A stretch of DNA of 64,000 nucleotides from Psychrobacter piscatorii (lineage in GTDB: Bacteria; Pseudomonadota; Gammaproteobacteria; Pseudomonadales; Moraxellaceae), in assembly GCF_001444505.1 (NCBI RefSeq), contig NZ_LNDJ01000074.1, forward strand, positions 20,007-84,006. The letters run 5' to 3'. This document shows, one piece after another, positions 1 to 10,292 of this stretch (position 1 is its first letter; each line of letters opens with the position of its first letter). A program made the position numbers and the translations under genes. Under the pieces are notes generated by a model that worked only from the letters and a program-made list of their open reading frames with translations, searched no databases and was not told the origin of the DNA.

Positions 1-318
1 AGCATTGCATAATGATATGTTTGATAATATATTGTTATCAATAATTATGTTTGCCATAACTTATACGTCAGATTTTAACATGTTATGATGGTCAGCAAGT
101 GGGTAAAAAGTCGTCAGCTTGTATACTGACTTGTTTACAGATTGTTGTAGACATTGTCTGTTTTTGGACATGTTTCTAATGGCAGTGTATAGTTAGGCTC
201 GTTTTAAGATGATTTACCAAATATCAATAATTACAATGTTGATGAGTCTATATAATAGGCGTATTACATTTAGTGTTTACTATTATTTAAACCATTCATT
301 ATTTATAGGGAATATATT
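1..318. other. AT-rich leader region before the first gene
   Basis: No gene is seen here. The stretch is AT-rich. It holds a perfect -10-like hexamer TATAAT at 251-256; the best -35-like hexamer, TTACAA at 231-236, sits only 14 bases upstream, so the promoter call is weak. A ribosome binding site (TAGGGA, 306-311) precedes the ATG at 319. Confidence 0.4.
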
Positions 319-1719
319 ATGTCAGACCGTTATGGTGATTTTGTTCAATCTTCTATTGGTAAAAAAGTCGCAAAGAATTTAGGTTTGCCCATGCCAGCGA
401 CGCTTGATCGTTTTGAAAGCGGTGAGCGTTTGGTTCGTGGCAGTGTACTAGTTGGCCGTGCTAATGGCGAGGACAAAAGCATTAGTGAATCTGTTGCACG
501 TATTTTGTTAGATGTGCATGCTGATGTATATGTAAACAGCAGTGATGATGTTAAAGACGCCCTTGCTGATGCAGGCGTTGAAGCAAAAGCCAATACAGGT
601 GGTGACGATCAGTTCAAAGTGTTGCTTTTTGATGCAAGTAATATCAGCAATGCAGATCAGCTAAAAGAAGTGTACGAGTTTTTTCATAGCGTTGCGCGCC
701 GCGTAGAAAAGTCAGGCCGTGTGATCGTTATTGGTCGTACGCCAGAGGACATCACTGATATCGAAACTGCCATGGCACAACGGGCACTTGAGGGCTTTGT
801 AAAATCAGTAGGCAAAGAGTTCAAGCGCGGCATTACAGCTCAGCTTATCTATGTAGAAACAGGCGCTGAGCAAAACCTAGACTCGACCTTGCGCTTTTTC
901 ACTTCAGCACGTTCAGCTTATGTCTCAGGACAAGTGGTACGCGTGAGCAAGGGCGACTCAGTTGATGTCGATTGGAATCAGCCTCTAGGCGGTAAAACGA
1001 TGCTAGTGACAGGCGCAAGTCGCGGTATTGGCGAAGCAATTGCTCGCGTATTAGCTCGCGAGGGCGCGCATGTAATCTGTCTTGACGTACCGCAGCAGCA
1101 AGCTGACCTACAAAAAGTTGCCAGTGAAATCAGTGGCTCTGTATTGACAGTAGACATCACTAGCGATGACGCTGGCGCAGAAATCGCAGATGCGGCGCAA
1201 AAGCGTGGTGGTCTGGATTCAGTCATTCATAATGCTGGCGTGACACGTGATAAGACCTTGGCCAGAATGGATGAGAAAAAGTGGGACATGGTCATCGATA
1301 TCAACTTGGGTAGTATTGCTAAACTGAATCGCTACTTGCTCGATAATGACGTGCTAAAAGAAAACGCCCGTATCGTTTGTGTGTCATCTATTTCAGGTAT
1401 CGCTGGTAACATGGGTCAGACCAATTATGCCACTTCTAAAGCGGGTGTTATTGGCTTGGTTAATGCGACTGCTAAGCAGTTAGAAGACAACGCAAAAGGC
1501 ATGACCATCAATGCAGTAGCACCAGGGTTTATCGAAACACAAATGACGGAAGCGATTCCGTTTGCTATTCGCGAAGCTGGTCGTCGTATGAATTCAATGA
1601 GCCAAGGCGGTTTACCAGTTGACGTGGCTGAGACCATTGCATGGTTGGCTTCACCTGCTTCGGGTGGCCTAAATGGCAACACAGTTCGTGTTTGTGGTCA
1701 AAGCTTACTTGGCGCATAA
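319..1719 (+). CDS. fabG: Long-form 3-oxoacyl-ACP reductase (FabG4-like SDR)
   Basis: This is an NAD(P)H-dependent short-chain dehydrogenase/reductase of 466 residues, about 220 longer than ordinary FabG. The C-terminal half is a complete SDR: the cofactor motif TGASRGIG lies near residues 231-238, NAG follows in HNAGVT, a catalytic Ser sits in VSSISG, and the YxxxK pair is in NYATSKAG near 369-373. The N-terminal half is a degenerate Rossmann-like domain without an evident nucleotide motif, as in the high-molecular-weight FabG4 group. The likely role is reduction of 3-ketoacyl-ACP or 3-ketoacyl-CoA. A MaoC-type hydratase follows 306 bases later, supporting a fatty-acid role. The start has a TAGGGA ribosome binding site. 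The family is confident; the exact substrate is not. Confidence 0.88.
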   Translation: MSDRYGDFVQSSIGKKVAKNLGLPMPATLDRFESGERLVRGSVLVGRANGEDKSISESVARILLDVHADVYVNSSDDVKDALADAGVEAKANTGGDDQFKVLLFDASNISNADQLKEVYEFFHSVARRVEKSGRVIVIGRTPEDITDIETAMAQRALEGFVKSVGKEFKRGITAQLIYVETGAEQNLDSTLRFFTSARSAYVSGQVVRVSKGDSVDVDWNQPLGGKTMLVTGASRGIGEAIARVLAREGAHVICLDVPQQQADLQKVASEISGSVLTVDITSDDAGAEIADAAQKRGGLDSVIHNAGVTRDKTLARMDEKKWDMVIDINLGSIAKLNRYLLDNDVLKENARIVCVSSISGIAGNMGQTNYATSKAGVIGLVNATAKQLEDNAKGMTINAVAPGFIETQMTEAIPFAIREAGRRMNSMSQGGLPVDVAETIAWLASPASGGLNGNTVRVCGQSLLGA

Positions 1720-1836
1720 TACTGATTTGTTGGTGAGACTATGTGGCAAATGAGGAGAAGGTAGCGTGATGGTATTATCCCTTGTTTTTGATTTGCCTCA
1801 CATATGCTTACGAAATATTTGCTGATAAATTGTAAT

Positions 1837-1861
1837 AAAGCTGCCCACGGGTGGCTTTTTT
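1837..1861 (+). terminator. Intrinsic terminator after fabG
   Basis: The arm AAAGCTGCCC pairs with GGGTGGCTTT, with two G-T wobbles, and a run of six T follows. It lies 120 bases after the reductase stop. The rest of the 1720-2025 gap holds no recognisable gene. Confidence 0.7.
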
Positions 1862-2025
1862 ATGATAAAAACACAAGAGCCATCAGCCAAACTATTTTTT
1901 GCTATTAAAGATACTTGCAAAATTGATTGAATATAGTACTCATTGATAATAGGTATCAGTCAATGACTGCTTAATGTCTTTAGATACGTTAAAAATCTTG
2001 TTCAAGCCACATTTAGGATTTACTT

Positions 2026-2937
2026 ATGTCAGACACCCATTATGACGCGTTGCCAAAAGCGCACACTACCTATGCCAATATCGTCAAAAGCTTACTACCT
2101 ATTGGTAACAGTGGCAAAGTCAGTAAAGATCAATTGCCACAGGCCACCTATTACGTCGATGATTTGCATATCGATCATGATAATCTAAACGACTATCGTA
2201 AAATTTGTGGCTTTGCTGATAACGGTAAAGTACCCGCGACGTATTTTTCGGTACTATCACAAGCCCTACAGATGAATATGATGGTCAAAGAGCCATTTCC
2301 GTTTGCGATGTTGGGTCTGGTACACGTAGACAATAGCGTCACGCAGCATCGCCCTATCGGTGAGCGCGAAACGGTGTCCATGTCGGTCACTTTTGATAAT
2401 TTGCGTGACCATGCTCAAGGTCAGCAATTTGACTTTGTCACCACGGTCAAAGCAGAGGACAAAGTAATTTGGGAAGGGACGTCAACTTACCTATCACGTA
2501 GCAAAAAAACGGCCAGCAGCAAAGATAAAAAAAGCACACCGCGTCCAGTTGCTGTGAAGCCAGAAGTAGGTAAAAAAGACGTACACAGTATTTTTGAAGT
2601 GCCAGAAGATATTGGTCGCCGTTATGCTTTTGTTTCAGGTGACTTTAACCTGATTCATTTGCACCCACTATCAGCGCGCGCGTTTGGCTTCCCTAAAGCG
2701 ATTGCACACGGCATGTGGTCAAAAGCTAAGTGTCTTGCTCTAATGGATGAGCTACCTGATGCTTATACCGTTGATGTTTCTTTCAAGTTACCGATCTTTT
2801 TGCCAGCAGAAGTAGAGCTTATTGCGCAGCCAATCGCTCAGCTTGAAAGTGTCGGCGATACCTGTGATTTTGGCTTATATAGCTCCAAAAACAGTAAGCC
2901 ACATTTGGCGGGTGTCGTGACGTTAAATAGCAAGTAG
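2026..2937 (+). CDS. MaoC-like hot-dog dehydratase
   Basis: A 303-residue member of the MaoC / (R)-specific enoyl-CoA hydratase superfamily. The C-terminal hot-dog domain carries the hydratase motif around residues 205-228: SGDFNLIHLHP followed by AFGFPKAIAHGMW, with the catalytic Asp and His. The N-terminal half is probably a second, degenerate hot-dog domain, as in double-hot-dog MaoC proteins. A Lys/Ser-rich linker (about 160-180) joins the halves. The gene follows the FabG4-like reductase on the same strand but behind a terminator, so it probably has its own promoter. The expected reaction is hydration or dehydration of acyl-CoA or acyl-ACP intermediates; the substrate is unknown. Confidence 0.82.
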   Translation: MSDTHYDALPKAHTTYANIVKSLLPIGNSGKVSKDQLPQATYYVDDLHIDHDNLNDYRKICGFADNGKVPATYFSVLSQALQMNMMVKEPFPFAMLGLVHVDNSVTQHRPIGERETVSMSVTFDNLRDHAQGQQFDFVTTVKAEDKVIWEGTSTYLSRSKKTASSKDKKSTPRPVAVKPEVGKKDVHSIFEVPEDIGRRYAFVSGDFNLIHLHPLSARAFGFPKAIAHGMWSKAKCLALMDELPDAYTVDVSFKLPIFLPAEVELIAQPIAQLESVGDTCDFGLYSSKNSKPHLAGVVTLNSK

Positions 2938-3003
2938 CAAGCATTGCACGACGTATTCAAACCTATATCTTAATAGCCATATTTAACCAACACGTTTATC
3001 ATT

Positions 3004-3591
3004 ATGACTGCACAAAACATGAATTCACAAAATAGCGCGACAAGTACGGATCAAGCTGACAGATCAATGACTATTGATACAGTAGCTGCTAATGACAACG
3101 CTGTCACTGATATCTCAAGTGATGACCATAGCGATTCTGACAATGGTGTTGATTTGTCCGCTGTCTTTGAGCCTTATTTTCGTCCGGATGCCAATACTAT
3201 TGTGTGCGGCGCGTTAAATGAGGAAAAAGTCGCCGCTCTAGCAAAAGCTGGCGTTGAGTTGGTGATTAATTTGCAGTCAGAGGATGAGTTGAGTTTTAAT
3301 GAATCAGCTGCCGTTGAGCGTGCAGGAATGAGCTATGAGCACCTGCCTATTAATGGCGCTGAAGAGCTAAAGCAGCTTAAGATATTGGCGTTTGATAATA
3401 TATTGCGTCAGTATCATGGTAAAAAGATGGCCATGCACTGTGGTTCAGGCAACAGGGTAGGGGCTGCCATTGCACTACGCGCAGGCTGGTTGCGTGGTCG
3501 CAAGATGGATACTGCTATGGAGCGTGGACGTAGTCACGGCTTGACCAAGCTTGAACAAGAAGTCCATAATCGCTTGCTAGTACCGCGCTAA
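3004..3591 (+). CDS. Protein tyrosine phosphatase-like family protein (DUF442-like)
   Basis: A 195-residue protein. The first 50 residues are polar and low in complexity. A compact domain follows that resembles the beta-lactamase-hydrolase-like phosphatase family (DUF442): FRPDANTIVCGALNEEKVAAL, then VELVINLQSEDE, then the loop MHCGSGNRVGA near residue 145. In this P-loop-like motif the Arg is four residues after the Cys (C-x4-R), not five as in canonical CX5R phosphatases, so catalysis may be altered or absent. There is no obvious ribosome binding site at 3004; an in-frame ATG at 3022 is an alternative start. The gene is closed by a strong terminator. Confidence 0.65.
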   Translation: MTAQNMNSQNSATSTDQADRSMTIDTVAANDNAVTDISSDDHSDSDNGVDLSAVFEPYFRPDANTIVCGALNEEKVAALAKAGVELVINLQSEDELSFNESAAVERAGMSYEHLPINGAEELKQLKILAFDNILRQYHGKKMAMHCGSGNRVGAAIALRAGWLRGRKMDTAMERGRSHGLTKLEQEVHNRLLVPR

Positions 3592-3613
3592 ATTATCATA
3601 ATAATTGAAGCAT

Positions 3614-3642
3614 AAAAAGGCGACCGATAGGTGGCCTTTTTT
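3614..3642 (+). terminator. Intrinsic terminator
   Basis: AAAAAGGC pairs with GCCTTTTT. After one G-G mismatch an inner ACC/GGT stem closes a GATA loop, and a T run follows. It ends the phosphatase-like gene. Confidence 0.85.
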
Positions 3643-3745
3643 ATTGGTTATCAATGCATTTATACTGATCTCCAATATCTCTATAACGCATGTACCCAAC
3701 TGATTTTAATACGAGGTCAGTTCACAATACTGGAGCAAGGTAGCA

Positions 3746-5185
3746 ATGATGGACGACAACAAGCAAAATAATGATAAAAATATCGATACATCTATGAGCA
3801 TAGATTTACAACGCCGCTTACAGCATTTATTGACAGACTTACAGCTAGATGACGCGCCAGCTGGTGGTGCTGTGGTTGTGTATCAGGCAGGCGAGTGTAT
3901 TGCACAGGCAAGTACAGGTATGGCGCGTTTGGATGCATCATGGCAGTCTGATACGCTTGCCATCAATTTTTCTACCGGTAAAGGCATCTTAGCGACGCTA
4001 CTGCATGTATTGGTTTCGCAGCAGCTGCTTGGTTATGATGTGCCTATTGCTCACTATTGGCCAGAGTTTGCCGCATCAGGTAAAGACAAAATTACCTTGC
4101 GACAGGTGATGTCACATCAGGCGGATTTGTTTTCGATCACCAGTATCGATGTCGATAGTGACACGATGCTCGATTGGCGCGTTATGCTGAATCATATTGA
4201 AGGAATGCCTATCACAGCACCTGAGGACGCCGCTGCATATGACAGCGCTTATAGCGCGTTGGTCTATGGTTGGGTACTTGGCGGTGTGATAGAAGCCGTA
4301 ACGCATATGTCATTAGCCGAAGCTTTACGTCAGTATCTAACCGAGCCTTTAGGTATTGCAGACAGTTGCTATTTTGGTGTACCAGATAGCAAAGTAGATC
4401 GAGTAGCAAAGCTTGCCAAAGACTTTGAGTCATCAAATGAGGATAGCGTACCACTGCGTAACAAGCGCCAAAAACCAACCTTAAAATCCGACTCACCATG
4501 CACCTTACGTACTTATGCAAGTCTGCCTAGCTATCATTGCTGGCAACAGAAAATGCTCGATGATGAGCATACAGCTGAAACGCAAAGTAGCCTTAACGAC
4601 GATCTAGACAACAAAAATATTGATAACATACAACCTGCATTAAATACTGCGCGTATTAATAGTTTATATTTCAATACCAGTCAGCTCAATCTGAAAAACT
4701 ATAAATCAGCGCTCATTCCTGCCGGAAAACAAGCACTTGATTATTACAATCGCAAGACACTACAGGCAATCATCCCCGCTGCTAATGGCGTCGCCTCAGC
4801 GGATGCGCTAGCCACTATCTATGCCATGTTGGCCAATGGTGGGGTTTGGCAAGGGCAGACGCTGATTGATAGTGCTACGTTTAAGCAGCTCTCCGCAATA
4901 CAAGTCACAGGCCTAGATGCCGTCATGCCAGCGCCTATGCAGTGGCGACTGGGCTACCACAGATTATTCAGTATATGCAGTGGTAACGACACTATCGATA
5001 ATAGCATTGATCCAGCACTATCAGGGTTTGGGCACATGGGATATAACGGCTCAGTCGCTTGGTGTGACCCTACGCGTCAACTGTCATTTGCCTTTATCCA
5101 TAATTTTGATACCACCATGCTCAATGATATCCGTCAGTTTGCATTGACAGAAGTGGTTTTGAGCTGGGTTGATGAAGTACGCTGA
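3746..5185 (+). CDS. Serine hydrolase, class C beta-lactamase / EstB-like family
   Basis: A 479-residue member of the beta-lactamase-related serine hydrolases. The nucleophile motif is S76-T-G-K79 (SxxK). The second motif region reads AYDSAYSALVYGW, giving Y-S-A where many family members have Y-x-N. The third motif is probably GHMGYNGS near residue 430, an HxG version of KTG. There is no signal peptide, so a cytoplasmic esterase or peptidase-like enzyme is more likely than a true beta-lactamase. Residues of roughly 220-330 form a polar insertion without family motifs. The start has an AGCAAGG-like site and ATG ATG. The substrate is unknown. Confidence 0.75.
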   Translation: MMDDNKQNNDKNIDTSMSIDLQRRLQHLLTDLQLDDAPAGGAVVVYQAGECIAQASTGMARLDASWQSDTLAINFSTGKGILATLLHVLVSQQLLGYDVPIAHYWPEFAASGKDKITLRQVMSHQADLFSITSIDVDSDTMLDWRVMLNHIEGMPITAPEDAAAYDSAYSALVYGWVLGGVIEAVTHMSLAEALRQYLTEPLGIADSCYFGVPDSKVDRVAKLAKDFESSNEDSVPLRNKRQKPTLKSDSPCTLRTYASLPSYHCWQQKMLDDEHTAETQSSLNDDLDNKNIDNIQPALNTARINSLYFNTSQLNLKNYKSALIPAGKQALDYYNRKTLQAIIPAANGVASADALATIYAMLANGGVWQGQTLIDSATFKQLSAIQVTGLDAVMPAPMQWRLGYHRLFSICSGNDTIDNSIDPALSGFGHMGYNGSVAWCDPTRQLSFAFIHNFDTTMLNDIRQFALTEVVLSWVDEVR

Positions 5186-5241
5186 TAAAGGCAGTTCTAT
5201 AAATGAATCCACTTTATCAATGATAATAGCAGCATGAATGA

Positions 5242-6489
5242 TTAATGATGCTCTTTTGGTGTCATTTTAAGTAGTCTTGTTGCGCTCAGACCATGGATGA
5301 AGATGGAGGTCAGAATCACAATCGAGCAGACAATCCAGAGTTTGAGTGCATCATCCTCAGCAAAGAAATCTGTGTTGAGCGCATAAGACAGATAGTACAA
5401 AGTACCAATACCGCGTATACCTAGTGCTGAAATTGCGTATTTTTCAGTACGGGGTAAATGAAGTCCTGATAACGCGATAAATCCGCCAATTGGGCGTATG
5501 AGTAGTAGGAAAGTAAAACTGACGACATACACACGCCATGTTAACTCAACACCAGCTTGCAAACCTTGACCCAAGAACATACCAAAAACAACCAGTACTA
5601 ACGACATCAACAAACCTTCTGATTGCTCAGCAAAATCGTGTAGTTTTTGATGGTAGGAGTGCTCACATTCTGAACGCCTAAATGCAAATGCAGCGACGAA
5701 GACAGCGATAAAACCATAGCTGTGCACATACTCTGCGACACCATATGCCACCAAAGTCAGAGCAATAACTACATATCCTTGCGATATCGTGGTCTCACGG
5801 GTGTGTTTAGAAAATACTACTTTGGCCATCGCCTTACCAACCAGCACACCAACCAATACCCCTGCGCCAATCTTCCACAAAACATCATGGGTGAACCATG
5901 ACCACAGCATCTCACTGGTAAAAGCGTTTCCTTCACTAAAAGCTTCCGCAATTTTAATCGCCAAGTAAACAAAAGGAAAAGCCAATCCGTCGTTTAACCC
6001 TGCTTCTGAAGTCAACGTAAAGCGAGGTGTGTCTTCTCTTCCTGTATTAGGGGGGCCCACCTGAATGCTAGAAGCCAGAACAGGATCGGTAGGTGCTAAT
6101 ACCGCACCCAGCAAAATAGCAGCGCCAAGACTCAAGCCAAAGGCATAATAGCCTAACCCTGCCATCGCAAAAATACCGATGGGCATCGTAATGAGTAAGA
6201 GCCTAACCGTCGGTCGCCAGAGCTGCCAAGAGAAATCAGTATCAATTTTTATACCCGCACCAACCAATGAGACTAAAATGACAATTTCAGTCAGTTTTTC
6301 GATGATTATTCCATTATTGATAGGGTCCAAAAACGATAGAGACGTCCACCAGTAACCCATCATTAGACCGAAACTCACTTGTAGCATAGGCAATGATATC
6401 GAGGTGCGTTTAAAGATAACAGGAAACAATGCCCCTAACAAAAAGGCGATACCGCAGATTAATAAAAATAAATTGTAGTTTTCAATCAT
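5242..6489 (-). CDS. CPA1-type Na+/H+ (cation/proton) antiporter
   Basis: A 415-residue integral membrane protein with about 12 hydrophobic segments. It belongs to the monovalent cation:proton antiporter-1 family (NhaP-like). The region LGAVLAPTDPVLASSIQVG and the later TSEAGLNDGLAFPFVYLAIK carry the family's Asp residues in the ion-binding core. It exports Na+ or K+ in exchange for protons across the inner membrane. It converges with the serine hydrolase gene, with only 56 bases between them. No cytoplasmic TrkA domain is present, so it is the short form. Ion specificity cannot be read from the sequence. Confidence 0.82.
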   Translation of the reverse strand: MIENYNLFLLICGIAFLLGALFPVIFKRTSISLPMLQVSFGLMMGYWWTSLSFLDPINNGIIIEKLTEIVILVSLVGAGIKIDTDFSWQLWRPTVRLLLITMPIGIFAMAGLGYYAFGLSLGAAILLGAVLAPTDPVLASSIQVGPPNTGREDTPRFTLTSEAGLNDGLAFPFVYLAIKIAEAFSEGNAFTSEMLWSWFTHDVLWKIGAGVLVGVLVGKAMAKVVFSKHTRETTISQGYVVIALTLVAYGVAEYVHSYGFIAVFVAAFAFRRSECEHSYHQKLHDFAEQSEGLLMSLVLVVFGMFLGQGLQAGVELTWRVYVVSFTFLLLIRPIGGFIALSGLHLPRTEKYAISALGIRGIGTLYYLSYALNTDFFAEDDALKLWIVCSIVILTSIFIHGLSATRLLKMTPKEHH

Positions 6490-6668
6490 AAGGTTTTCGC
6501 ACGTTGTTATATTTTAAGGATTGGTTTTGAGAGGTTGGCTTGCGATATTGATAATGGTTGGTATGGATGTTTAATATCTAGCCTGCAATATGACTTATCA
6601 TAACGATAAAAAAGAATTATTATCGAAAGAAATAGTTATCAGAACGACAGATGCGTTGTTTTTTGGTG

Positions 6669-6695
6669 AAAAAAAAGCCTGCATGGCGCAGGCTT
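6669..6695 (-). terminator. Intrinsic terminator after ilvD
   Basis: Read on the minus strand, AAGCCTGC pairs with GCAGGCTT around a five-base loop, and a run of T follows. It lies about 50 bases after the ilvD stop. Confidence 0.8.
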
Positions 6696-6745
6696 GATAG
6701 ATTTTTATAAATAAGTTATGAAAACGAAGGGTTTAGATAGAGCTC

Positions 6746-8632
6746 TTAGCGCTCAACTTGGCTTACGTCGCGCACAGCGCCAGTGTCCGCACTGGTCGTC
6801 ATTGCAGCATAAGCACGTAATGCCGGCGAGACATGACGATCACGACTGACGGGTTTCCATGCGTCGCGACCGCGTGCTTCCATAGCTTCTCGGCGTGCGG
6901 CTAAGTCTGCATCACTGACTTGTATGTTGATAGTACGATTTGGAATGTCGATGTGAATGCTATCGCCTTCTTCAACCAGACCAATGGCACCGCCTTCAGC
7001 AGCTTCTGGGCTAGCATGACCGATTGATAGACCGGATGTGCCACCAGAAAAACGACCATCAGTGAGTAGGGCGCATTCTTTACCCAAACCTTTTGACTTC
7101 AGATACGTCGTTGGATAGAGCATCTCTTGCATACCAGGGCCACCTTTAGGGCCCTCATAGCGGATGATGACCACATCGCCTGCAACGATTTTGTCGTCTA
7201 AAACTGCAGCAACCGCATCATCTTGTGATTCAAAAATACGTGCGCGACCGGTAAAGGTTAAGATACTCTCATCGACACCAGCGGTTTTGACCACGCAGCC
7301 ACGCTCGGCAATATTGCCATACAGTACAGCCAATCCACCATCTGCAGAGTAGGCGTGTTCGGCACTACGGATACAACCTGACTCACGGTTGACGTCAAGG
7401 TTTGACCACTCTTTTGATTGTGAAAACGCCTCGGTGGTGCGAACGCCACCCGGTGCAGCAAGGAAGCGCGCGCGTGCCTCATGGTTATCATGATTCATGA
7501 TGTCCCATTTATCAATCGCTTCTTTCATTGTCGTACTATGGATAGTCGGCACGTCAGTTTTCAACAATCCCGCACGATCAAGTTCAGCCAACAAGGCAAA
7601 GACACCGCCCGCACGATGCACGTCTTCCATATGGAATTTTTGTGAGGCAGGGGCTACTTTTGCTAGGCATGGCACACCGCGGCTTAGACGGTCAATATCA
7701 GCCATTTTAAAATCAATCTCAGCTTCATTGGCCGCAGCAAGTAGATGCAAGATGGTATTGGTTGAACCCCCCATGGCAATATCTAAGCTCATTGCGTTCT
7801 CAAAAGCGGCTTTGGTCGCGATTGAGCGTGGTAATACTGAATCATCATCTTGCTCGTAGCGACGTTTCGCAAGCGAGACAATAGTGCGTCCCGCTTCCAA
7901 AAACAGCTCACGGCGTAGTGAATGAGTAGCGAGTAGCGAGCCATTACCCGGTAGGGCCAAGCCTAACGCTTCGGTCAAGCAGTTCATCGAGTTGGCAGTG
8001 AACATCCCAGAGCACGAGCCGCAAGTCGGGCAAGCTGAGGCTTCGATAGTAGCCACATCCTCATCACTGATGCTGTCATCAGCTGCGTCCATCATTGCAT
8101 CAACGAGGTCAAGCTTACGAACGGCACTGTTATCATTACTATCGGTATTGTGACTCTTACCGACGGTACTGGCTAGGATTTTGCCCGCTTCCATTGGGCC
8201 ACCTGAAATAAATACCACAGGTATGTTAAGACGCATTGCCGCCATCAGCATACCGGGGGTGATTTTGTCACAGTTAGAAATACAAACTAGCGCATCTGCA
8301 CAGTGGGCATTGACCATATACTCGACAGAATCAGCGATCAAATCACGGCTTGGTAGCGAGTACAACATACCGCTATGGCCCATCGCAATACCATCATCGA
8401 CCGCAATGGTATTGAACTCTTTTGCAACGCCGCCTGCTTGCTCAATCTCGCGGGCGACCAGTTGGCCAAGATCTTTTAGATGTACATGACCGGGTACGAA
8501 TTGGGTAAAAGAGTTAGCAATTGCAATGATTGGCTTGCCAAAGTCGCCGTCAGTCATGCCGGTGGCACGCCATAATGCGCGCGCGCCTGCCATATTACGA
8601 CCGCCGGTAGAGGTTTTTGAGCGATAATCCAT
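6746..8632 (-). CDS. ilvD: Dihydroxy-acid dehydratase
   Basis: This enzyme dehydrates 2,3-dihydroxy-3-methyl-butanoate or -pentanoate to the 2-keto acid, a late step in valine and isoleucine synthesis. It has the family's iron-sulfur cysteines in [12 protein letters not shown] and [19 protein letters not shown], and the Mg-binding/active-site region around [15 protein letters not shown] near the C-terminus. I place the start at 8632: MDYRSKTST is the usual N-terminus and AAGGAA lies just upstream. The frame is open to 8674, but those 14 residues are not family-like. The length of 628 residues is near the normal 610-620. It stands alone, not in an ilv operon. Confidence 0.95.
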   Translation of the reverse strand: MDYRSKTSTGGRNMAGARALWRATGMTDGDFGKPIIAIANSFTQFVPGHVHLKDLGQLVAREIEQAGGVAKEFNTIAVDDGIAMGHSGMLYSLPSRDLIADSVEYMVNAHCADALVCISNCDKITPGMLMAAMRLNIPVVFISGGPMEAGKILASTVGKSHNTDSNDNSAVRKLDLVDAMMDAADDSISDEDVATIEASACPTCGSCSGMFTANSMNCLTEALGLALPGNGSLLATHSLRRELFLEAGRTIVSLAKRRYEQDDDSVLPRSIATKAAFENAMSLDIAMGGSTNTILHLLAAANEAEIDFKMADIDRLSRGVPCLAKVAPASQKFHMEDVHRAGGVFALLAELDRAGLLKTDVPTIHSTTMKEAIDKWDIMNHDNHEARARFLAAPGGVRTTEAFSQSKEWSNLDVNRESGCIRSAEHAYSADGGLAVLYGNIAERGCVVKTAGVDESILTFTGRARIFESQDDAVAAVLDDKIVAGDVVIIRYEGPKGGPGMQEMLYPTTYLKSKGLGKECALLTDGRFSGGTSGLSIGHASPEAAEGGAIGLVEEGDSIHIDIPNRTINIQVSDADLAARREAMEARGRDAWKPVSRDRHVSPALRAYAAMTTSADTGAVRDVSQVER

Positions 8633-8824
8633 GTGATATTCCTTACAAATAGGCGGGGTTGTTAAAATCTGCACCCTCAGTTCTGATAAGGATAGTGTGC
8701 TTTTTATAGAGGGTGAGGACTAGTGAATAATACTAATTCGTTACCATACCATTAGATATGAATAATAAAAAATCATGTGCCAATAATAATGATGTTATAA
8801 CCATAAAAGATGGGTAAAAATGGA

Positions 8825-9586
8825 CTATTCAAGACGCGCTAAGATGGCTTTTTCAAACCAAGGTAACTCAGCTTTGTCTACTTCTAATTTGGTAATAGTT
8901 GCCAATGCATGAGTCGCCAGTAGTTGTTGATAGTCACCACTTGCCTCAATCGTCAATAGCGATTCGGCAGGTAGCTCTTGCGTATTAGGGTTTTGCTCGT
9001 CAATACTGATTAATGTCTGCTTGTTATTCTTATAAAGGACGTCTACACGACCAAAAAACTGCCAGTCTTCAAAAGCGGCAATAATAGCGTCGGCGGCATC
9101 CTTAGTATAGATTTGCTGCGTCTTTTTGCCCGTATTGGTCCAATGCAGACGAACGGCTAACTGCAATGCCTCACTAAATACCACCAATGAGCCCATAATT
9201 TTTACATGCCAAGGACTGGTCAGCAGCTCCTCGTCAATGCCAATTAATTGAGCCGCTTCACGAGCGGACATAGGTGTATTGAATTGAAGCAGTAATTCAG
9301 GTGTAAGCGGATGCGACCGCTTGACGGCATCGTCTAAGCTATCATAATGATATAGAAAAGGTAGTGGCAAATCTTGCGTGACGGTCTTTTTGATGATTTT
9401 ACAGTTGTGTATCTGCCAGCTAATCGCCTTGTCAGTCAAAGCTTCTGCTAAGATGATAGCGTTTGGATCGATAGTTTGAGTACTGCTTTCACTCTCAATA
9501 TCAGAGTGTTCTTCCTTATTATCAAGGGTTATAGCAGCATTATCCATATCTGTTTGAGTTGGCAAAGTAGACGAATCCATAAACAT
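8825..9586 (-). CDS. Uncharacterised protein
   Basis: I do not recognise this 253-residue protein. The first 45 residues are acidic and low in complexity. The rest is a soluble mixed alpha/beta sequence with LPLPFLYHYDSLDDAV, PMSAREAAQLIGIDEELL (a helix-turn-helix-like stretch) and a C-terminal helical part. No signal peptide or membrane segment is visible. It is a lone gene between ilvD and the divergent HIT gene. Base composition matches its neighbours, so it is probably an ordinary lineage gene of unknown role. The second Met, at 9580, is an equally possible start. Confidence 0.6.
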   Translation of the reverse strand: MFMDSSTLPTQTDMDNAAITLDNKEEHSDIESESSTQTIDPNAIILAEALTDKAISWQIHNCKIIKKTVTQDLPLPFLYHYDSLDDAVKRSHPLTPELLLQFNTPMSAREAAQLIGIDEELLTSPWHVKIMGSLVVFSEALQLAVRLHWTNTGKKTQQIYTKDAADAIIAAFEDWQFFGRVDVLYKNNKQTLISIDEQNPNTQELPAESLLTIEASGDYQQLLATHALATITKLEVDKAELPWFEKAILARLE

Positions 9587-9803
9587 AGCGTTATTAAAGT
9601 AGAGGGTTAATATAACATTTTAAGGGCATGGCCCGCCAATAAATTAGTGGGATAAGCTAGGGAGTGTACAGCTTGATTTTATCAACGACGGAAATGATAG
9701 CAACTTGTACTAAACTTATATTTCGTCCACTATATGACAAGCGCTCTAAACCATTTTAAAAGCTGTTAAGCATCCAACAATCAAATAATCAAAGGAAAAA
9801 ATA

Positions 9804-10247
9804 ATGACTGAAGTAAATCAAAAGACTGCTTATGATGACAATAATATTTTTGCCAAAATGTTAGATGGTGATATTCCTTGTCATAAAGTCTATGAAGACG
9901 ACAAAACCCTTGCTTTTATGGATATCATGCCGCAAGCCGAAGGTCATGTATTGGTGATACCTAAGCAAAAAGCGGTAGATTTGGTAGATCTTGAGCCAGA
10001 GTATGCCGCTGCTGTCCTGATGACTTCTAAAAAGGTTGTGCAAGCACAGCGTCAAGTGTTTGAGCGTGAAGGCGTTATTCAGATGCAGTTGAATGGCTCA
10101 CAAGCCGGTCAAACGGTTTTTCATTATCATGTGCATTTGATTCCATCGAGTATTCATGAGTTAGGACGTCATGCAGTAACGCAGGCGGATCAAGGTGAGC
10201 TTGCAGATATTGCTCGGCGACTTGCTACAGCTATTAGTGCTGCCTGA
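9804..10247 (+). CDS. HIT family protein (Hint-like nucleotide hydrolase)
   Basis: A 147-residue histidine-triad protein. The active-site motif is VFHYHVHLIP (H-x-H-x-H) near residue 110, and the N-terminal part IFAKMLDGDIPCHKVYEDD is typical of Hint/PKCI proteins. Members hydrolyse adenosine phosphoramidates and related AMP conjugates as dimers in the cytoplasm. The start has a good AAAGGAA site. It is a single-gene unit, closed by a terminator 45 bases later. Confidence 0.92.
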   Translation: MTEVNQKTAYDDNNIFAKMLDGDIPCHKVYEDDKTLAFMDIMPQAEGHVLVIPKQKAVDLVDLEPEYAAAVLMTSKKVVQAQRQVFEREGVIQMQLNGSQAGQTVFHYHVHLIPSSIHELGRHAVTQADQGELADIARRLATAISAA

Positions 10248-10292
10248 TATCGAGGCATAAATTGCTAGGATGATAGGTATATAAGATTGAAG

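Noticed and set aside
3971..5050. A true class C beta-lactamase
   Set aside because: No signal peptide, and Y-S-A and HxG replace the usual YxN and KTG; an esterase-like serine hydrolase fits better.
5183..5219. Terminator between the serine hydrolase and the antiporter
   Set aside because: TGATAAAG/CTTTATCA pair, but the loop is 21 bases and no T run follows.
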